The translations under genes were made by a program, and so were the position numbers. Positions 61,872 through 64,000 of a DNA stretch of 64,000 bases are shown here, piece after piece; the stretch's first letter is position 1, and the number at the start of each line of letters is the position of its first letter. Below the pieces are notes generated by a model. It saw only the letters and a program-made list of their open reading frames with translations. It was not told the DNA's origin and made no database searches. The stretch lies in assembly GCF_017876315.1 (NCBI RefSeq), contig NZ_JAGINU010000001.1:5952001-6016000 (forward strand). Direction: 5' to 3'. Source of the DNA: Pseudonocardia parietis. Lineage in GTDB: Bacteria; Actinomycetota; Actinomycetes; Mycobacteriales; Pseudonocardiaceae.

Positions 61872-62639
61872 TCAGCCCTCCTCCCCGTCCGGGGCCTCGG
61901 GCAGGAAGTCGTAGGGGGCGACCGGTCCGAGCAGTCGCAGCGCCACCCGGTCCGCCCACTCGTCCCCGAGAGCGTCGACCGCCTGGTCGAAGTCGGAGCG
62001 GCGGTCCCGGTGGATCAGCGCGGCGATGTGGACGGCCCCGTCCTCCTCGGCGATCTCCTTGACCGCCAGCGCCACCGCTAACGGCTCCAGAACCGACACG
62101 GCGTGCTCGGCGTCGGCCTCCCGGATCTGCTCGGCCTGCTTCGCGATCCCCTCGCCCAGCCGGATCCGCTCGTAGTAGGTGGCGTCCGGCTCCTGCCCGC
62201 GCAGGGAAGCGCCGAGCTCGGCCAGCTGCGGGTCCGCCTCGAGGATCGTCCGGACCAGCTCGTCCTGGTCGTAGCGACCGTGCAGGACGTACTGGTGGCA
62301 GCCCTCGAGCTGTTCCAGCGCCCACGCGAAGTAGTCGTGGTGCTCGCCGAGCAGCTCGTCCACGACCGCACGGTCGTCGGAGACCACGCCGCCGAACCGC
62401 ATCGGGAGCACGGTCGCCTCCCGGGCGAGGGTGTTGACGACGGTCTCGTGGGCGATCAGGTCGGCTCGCTTGCCCAGCGGCCGATCCGGCGCGATGTCGC
62501 TCACCACCGCGCCCAGCTTCCCGTGGTCGATCACGGCGAGCTCCTTGCCACCGCCGACCGGCTCGAGCCCCTCCGGCAGGTCGGTACCGGCGCCGACGAC
62601 GGCGTAGACGTAGGTGGCGCTGCCGTCCTCACCGCTCAT
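61872..62639 (-). CDS. gvpF: Gas vesicle protein GvpF (GvpF/GvpL family)
   Basis: A 255-residue protein: TYVYAVVGAGTDLPEGLEPVGGG, LIAHETVVNTLAREATVLPMRFGGVVSDD and LLGPVAPYDFLPE are family motifs. The ATG overlaps the gvpA stop (ATGA at 62636-62639), implying coupled translation. It likely binds GvpA and prevents its premature aggregation. Named gvpF, as opposed to the gvpL copy, by its place next to gvpA. Confidence 0.92.
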   Translation of the reverse strand: MSGEDGSATYVYAVVGAGTDLPEGLEPVGGGKELAVIDHGKLGAVVSDIAPDRPLGKRADLIAHETVVNTLAREATVLPMRFGGVVSDDRAVVDELLGEHHDYFAWALEQLEGCHQYVLHGRYDQDELVRTILEADPQLAELGASLRGQEPDATYYERIRLGEGIAKQAEQIREADAEHAVSVLEPLAVALAVKEIAEEDGAVHIAALIHRDRRSDFDQAVDALGDEWADRVALRLLGPVAPYDFLPEAPDGEEG

Positions 62640-63022
62640 CGCTTCCGCTCCCGGTTCCCGCTGCGCTCACCGCGCATCTCGTCGACCTTCTCCTTGCCGG
62701 CGTCGAGCATGCCCCTGGTCGCGCCCTTCGACTTGCCCTCCGCCACGTTCTCGGTCATGCCCCCGACCAGCTGGCCGAGGTCCTTGCCCCCCTTCTCGTG
62801 CAGGTCGAGACGGTTGGTGGCCTCCGCGAACCGGAGATAGGTGTCGACGCTGGCGACGACGATCCGGGCGTCGATCGTGATCAGCTCGATGCCGACCAGC
62901 GAGACCTTCACGAACACGTCGATCACCAGTCCCTTCTCCAGGATCAGGTCGATGACCTGCGCGAGGTCGCCCTGCGGCGCTCGGTCGACACGGGCCGGGC
63001 CCTGCCGTTGGCTCACGGTCAT
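62636..63022 (-). CDS. gvpA: Gas vesicle major structural protein GvpA
   Basis: A 128-residue shell protein. The amphipathic core is DLAQVIDLILEKGLVIDVFVKVSLVGIELITIDARIVVASVDTYLRFAEATNRLDL. A C-terminal tail of about 55 residues, rich in Lys/Glu/Gly (GQLVGGMTENVAEGKSKGAT), is typical of actinobacterial GvpA. ATG 63022 follows AAGGAG. It should form the gas-filled protein cylinder, if the operon is expressed. Confidence 0.94.
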   Translation of the reverse strand: MTVSQRQGPARVDRAPQGDLAQVIDLILEKGLVIDVFVKVSLVGIELITIDARIVVASVDTYLRFAEATNRLDLHEKGGKDLGQLVGGMTENVAEGKSKGATRGMLDAGKEKVDEMRGERSGNRERKR

Positions 63023-63070
63023 CCTCGGTCTCCTTCGCGATCGTGGGTCGTCGACGACGGCGGCGCGGGA

Positions 63071-64000
63071 TCAGGCACGAGCGCTCGCCCTCCTCCGCCG
63101 ACGGCTGCCGGCCGGCCGGTCACCGTCCTCGTCGTCCGAGTCGGCTTCGGACTCGGCATCGGGCTCGGAGTCCTCGTCGTCCGTGACCTCGTCGACCGGT
63201 TCGTCCTCGGCGGAGTCGTCCTCGGCCGCTTCCTCCTCGGCGGGCTCGTCCTCGAGGTCACCGGCCTCCTCGTCGCCCTCGGCCTCGATGTCGTCGGAGT
63301 CGTCGGCGTCCTCGTCGTCATCGGCGGCATCCGCGTACTCGTCGTCCGCGTACTCGTCCTCGACCTCGTCGGACTCGTCCTCCTCCGGGAGGTCCTCGTC
63401 GTCCTCGTACTCGTCGTCGTACTCGCCGTACTCGTCGTAGCCCTCGTCGTCCTCGCTGCGCTCCTCCTCGAGCGCCTCCTCGTGGGTCTTGACGACCTCG
63501 CTGTCGCGGATCTCGCCGCGCCAGCCCTCCAGCTCGTCCTGCTCCAGCAACGTCTGGACCATCACGTGCCGCCGGTAGTGCTTGAACTCCAGGCGGGCCC
63601 GCCTGCCCACGGCGCGCCAGATGTTCCCGGTCTTCTCGAAGAAGCCCACCGGGTAGTACTCCAGGACGAGCAGGACCTTGGTCAGGTTCGGCGCGAGTTC
63701 GTGGAAGGACACGATCCCGTTGACGTACCCCTTTGCGCCCTGGGATCGCCACACGATGTGGGTGTCCGGTATCTGCTCGATGATTGTCGCGTTCCAGGTC
63801 CGTTTGGACCAGAGAACCTGCGCCTGCCAATTCGTCTTCTCGTCGGACTCCTGATCGACCGAGTGCACCTTCTTCATGAAGCTCGGGAAGTCCGCGAACT
63901 GGGTCCACTGGTCGTAGGCGACCCGGACCGGAACACCGACGTCGAGTTCCTCGACGATGTTCATGAACTTGAACTTGCCGCGACCACCGCCGCCGCTACC
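63071..64000 (-). CDS. SRPBCC-domain gas-vesicle cluster protein, N-terminus outside the window
   Basis: At least 309 residues; the frame runs off the window edge (GSGGGGRGKFKF before MNIVEEL). The SRPBCC domain (MNIVEELDVGVPVRVAYDQW...FADFPSFMKKVHSVDQESDE...VWRSQGAKGYVNGIVSFHELAP...LEYYPVGFFEKTGNIWR) is known from Streptomyces gvp clusters (gvpY/gvpZ position). The last 130 residues are extremely acidic (EDDEGYDEYGEYDDEYEDDE) with a basic end RRRRRASARA. The gap to gvpA is 48 bases. Role in the vesicle is unclear; membrane or lipid binding is plausible. Confidence 0.85.
   Translation of the reverse strand, partial: GSGGGGRGKFKFMNIVEELDVGVPVRVAYDQWTQFADFPSFMKKVHSVDQESDEKTNWQAQVLWSKRTWNATIIEQIPDTHIVWRSQGAKGYVNGIVSFHELAPNLTKVLLVLEYYPVGFFEKTGNIWRAVGRRARLEFKHYRRHVMVQTLLEQDELEGWRGEIRDSEVVKTHEEALEEERSEDDEGYDEYGEYDDEYEDDEDLPEEDESDEVEDEYADDEYADAADDDEDADDSDDIEAEGDEEAGDLEDEPAEEEAAEDDSAEDEPVDEVTDDEDSEPDAESEADSDDEDGDRPAGSRRRRRASARA

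Overview
The window is very GC-rich, uses GTG starts freely and carries actinobacterial SOS boxes and gene families. Gene order along much of it follows the mycobacterial nrdR / lexA / hflX / dapF / miaA / miaB / recX / recA / pspA / clgR / pgsA / argA neighbourhood. Protein style and content (Sdh1-type and corynebacterial-type succinate dehydrogenases, gluABCD, Lhr-Nei, a Streptomyces-type gas-vesicle operon) suggest a Pseudonocardiales chromosome, probably Pseudonocardia or a close relative. The genus is inferred. I saw no tRNA, rRNA, CRISPR array, transposase or prophage.

Layout. 1-3.3 kb: a partial transglutaminase-like gene, a small HTH protein, a methyltransferase, a Nudix hydrolase and a zinc-ribbon protein, followed by a 14-bp tandem repeat. 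3.3-9.5 kb: the DNA-precursor and SOS block, with nrdR-nrdJ (B12-dependent ribonucleotide reductase) and lexA divergent from a repeat-rich membrane protein, with three SOS-like boxes between the last two. 9.5-18.6 kb: the tRNA, ribosome and cell-wall housekeeping block, with a secreted protein, hflX, dapF-miaA-dioxygenase-like overlapping genes, a DUF349 protein and miaB. 18.6-25.2 kb: a TAXI lipoprotein, a two-component system and the gluABCD glutamate transporter. 25.2-29.4 kb: an ATPase, an S9 peptidase, a thioredoxin-like protein, an alpha/beta hydrolase and a small acidic protein. 29.4-39.3 kb: two unrelated succinate dehydrogenase operons flank glutamate dehydrogenase (gdhA), followed by a LysR regulator divergent from the second operon. 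39.3-42.3 kb: recA-recX with an upstream SOS box, a DUF3046 protein and a mini membrane protein. 42.3-52.4 kb: an MFS exporter, an uncharacterised protein, the giant helicase Lhr, a DoxX-like protein, a GT-C glycosyltransferase and Nei glycosylase. 52.5-57.7 kb: pspA, clgR, pgsA-rimO, argA and an AraC regulator.

57.7-64 kb holds most of a gas-vesicle operon on the minus strand (SRPBCC, gvpA, gvpF, gvpG, gvpO, gvpJ, gvpL, gvpS, gvpK). Most genes overlap by 4-8 bases. At its end lie a PadR-like regulator that overlaps the 3' end of gvpK in antisense and a small membrane protein. Three of these proteins (GvpO, GvpJ, SRPBCC) carry long charged, low-complexity regions. GvpO is extreme, with seven copies of a 17-residue basic repeat followed by a long acidic stretch before the normal domain. 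GvpK starts with a three-copy nonapeptide repeat. This charged-tail gas-vesicle operon is my best candidate for something undescribed. Second is the SOS-controlled membrane protein divergent from lexA, which sits where cell-division inhibitors are found in relatives but lacks their LysM domain.

Themes: DNA damage and nucleotide supply (lexA, recA, recX, nrdR, nrdJ, lhr, nei), the glutamate / 2-oxoglutarate / succinate junction (gluABCD, gdhA, two Sdh complexes), and envelope stress (pspA, clgR, pgsA).
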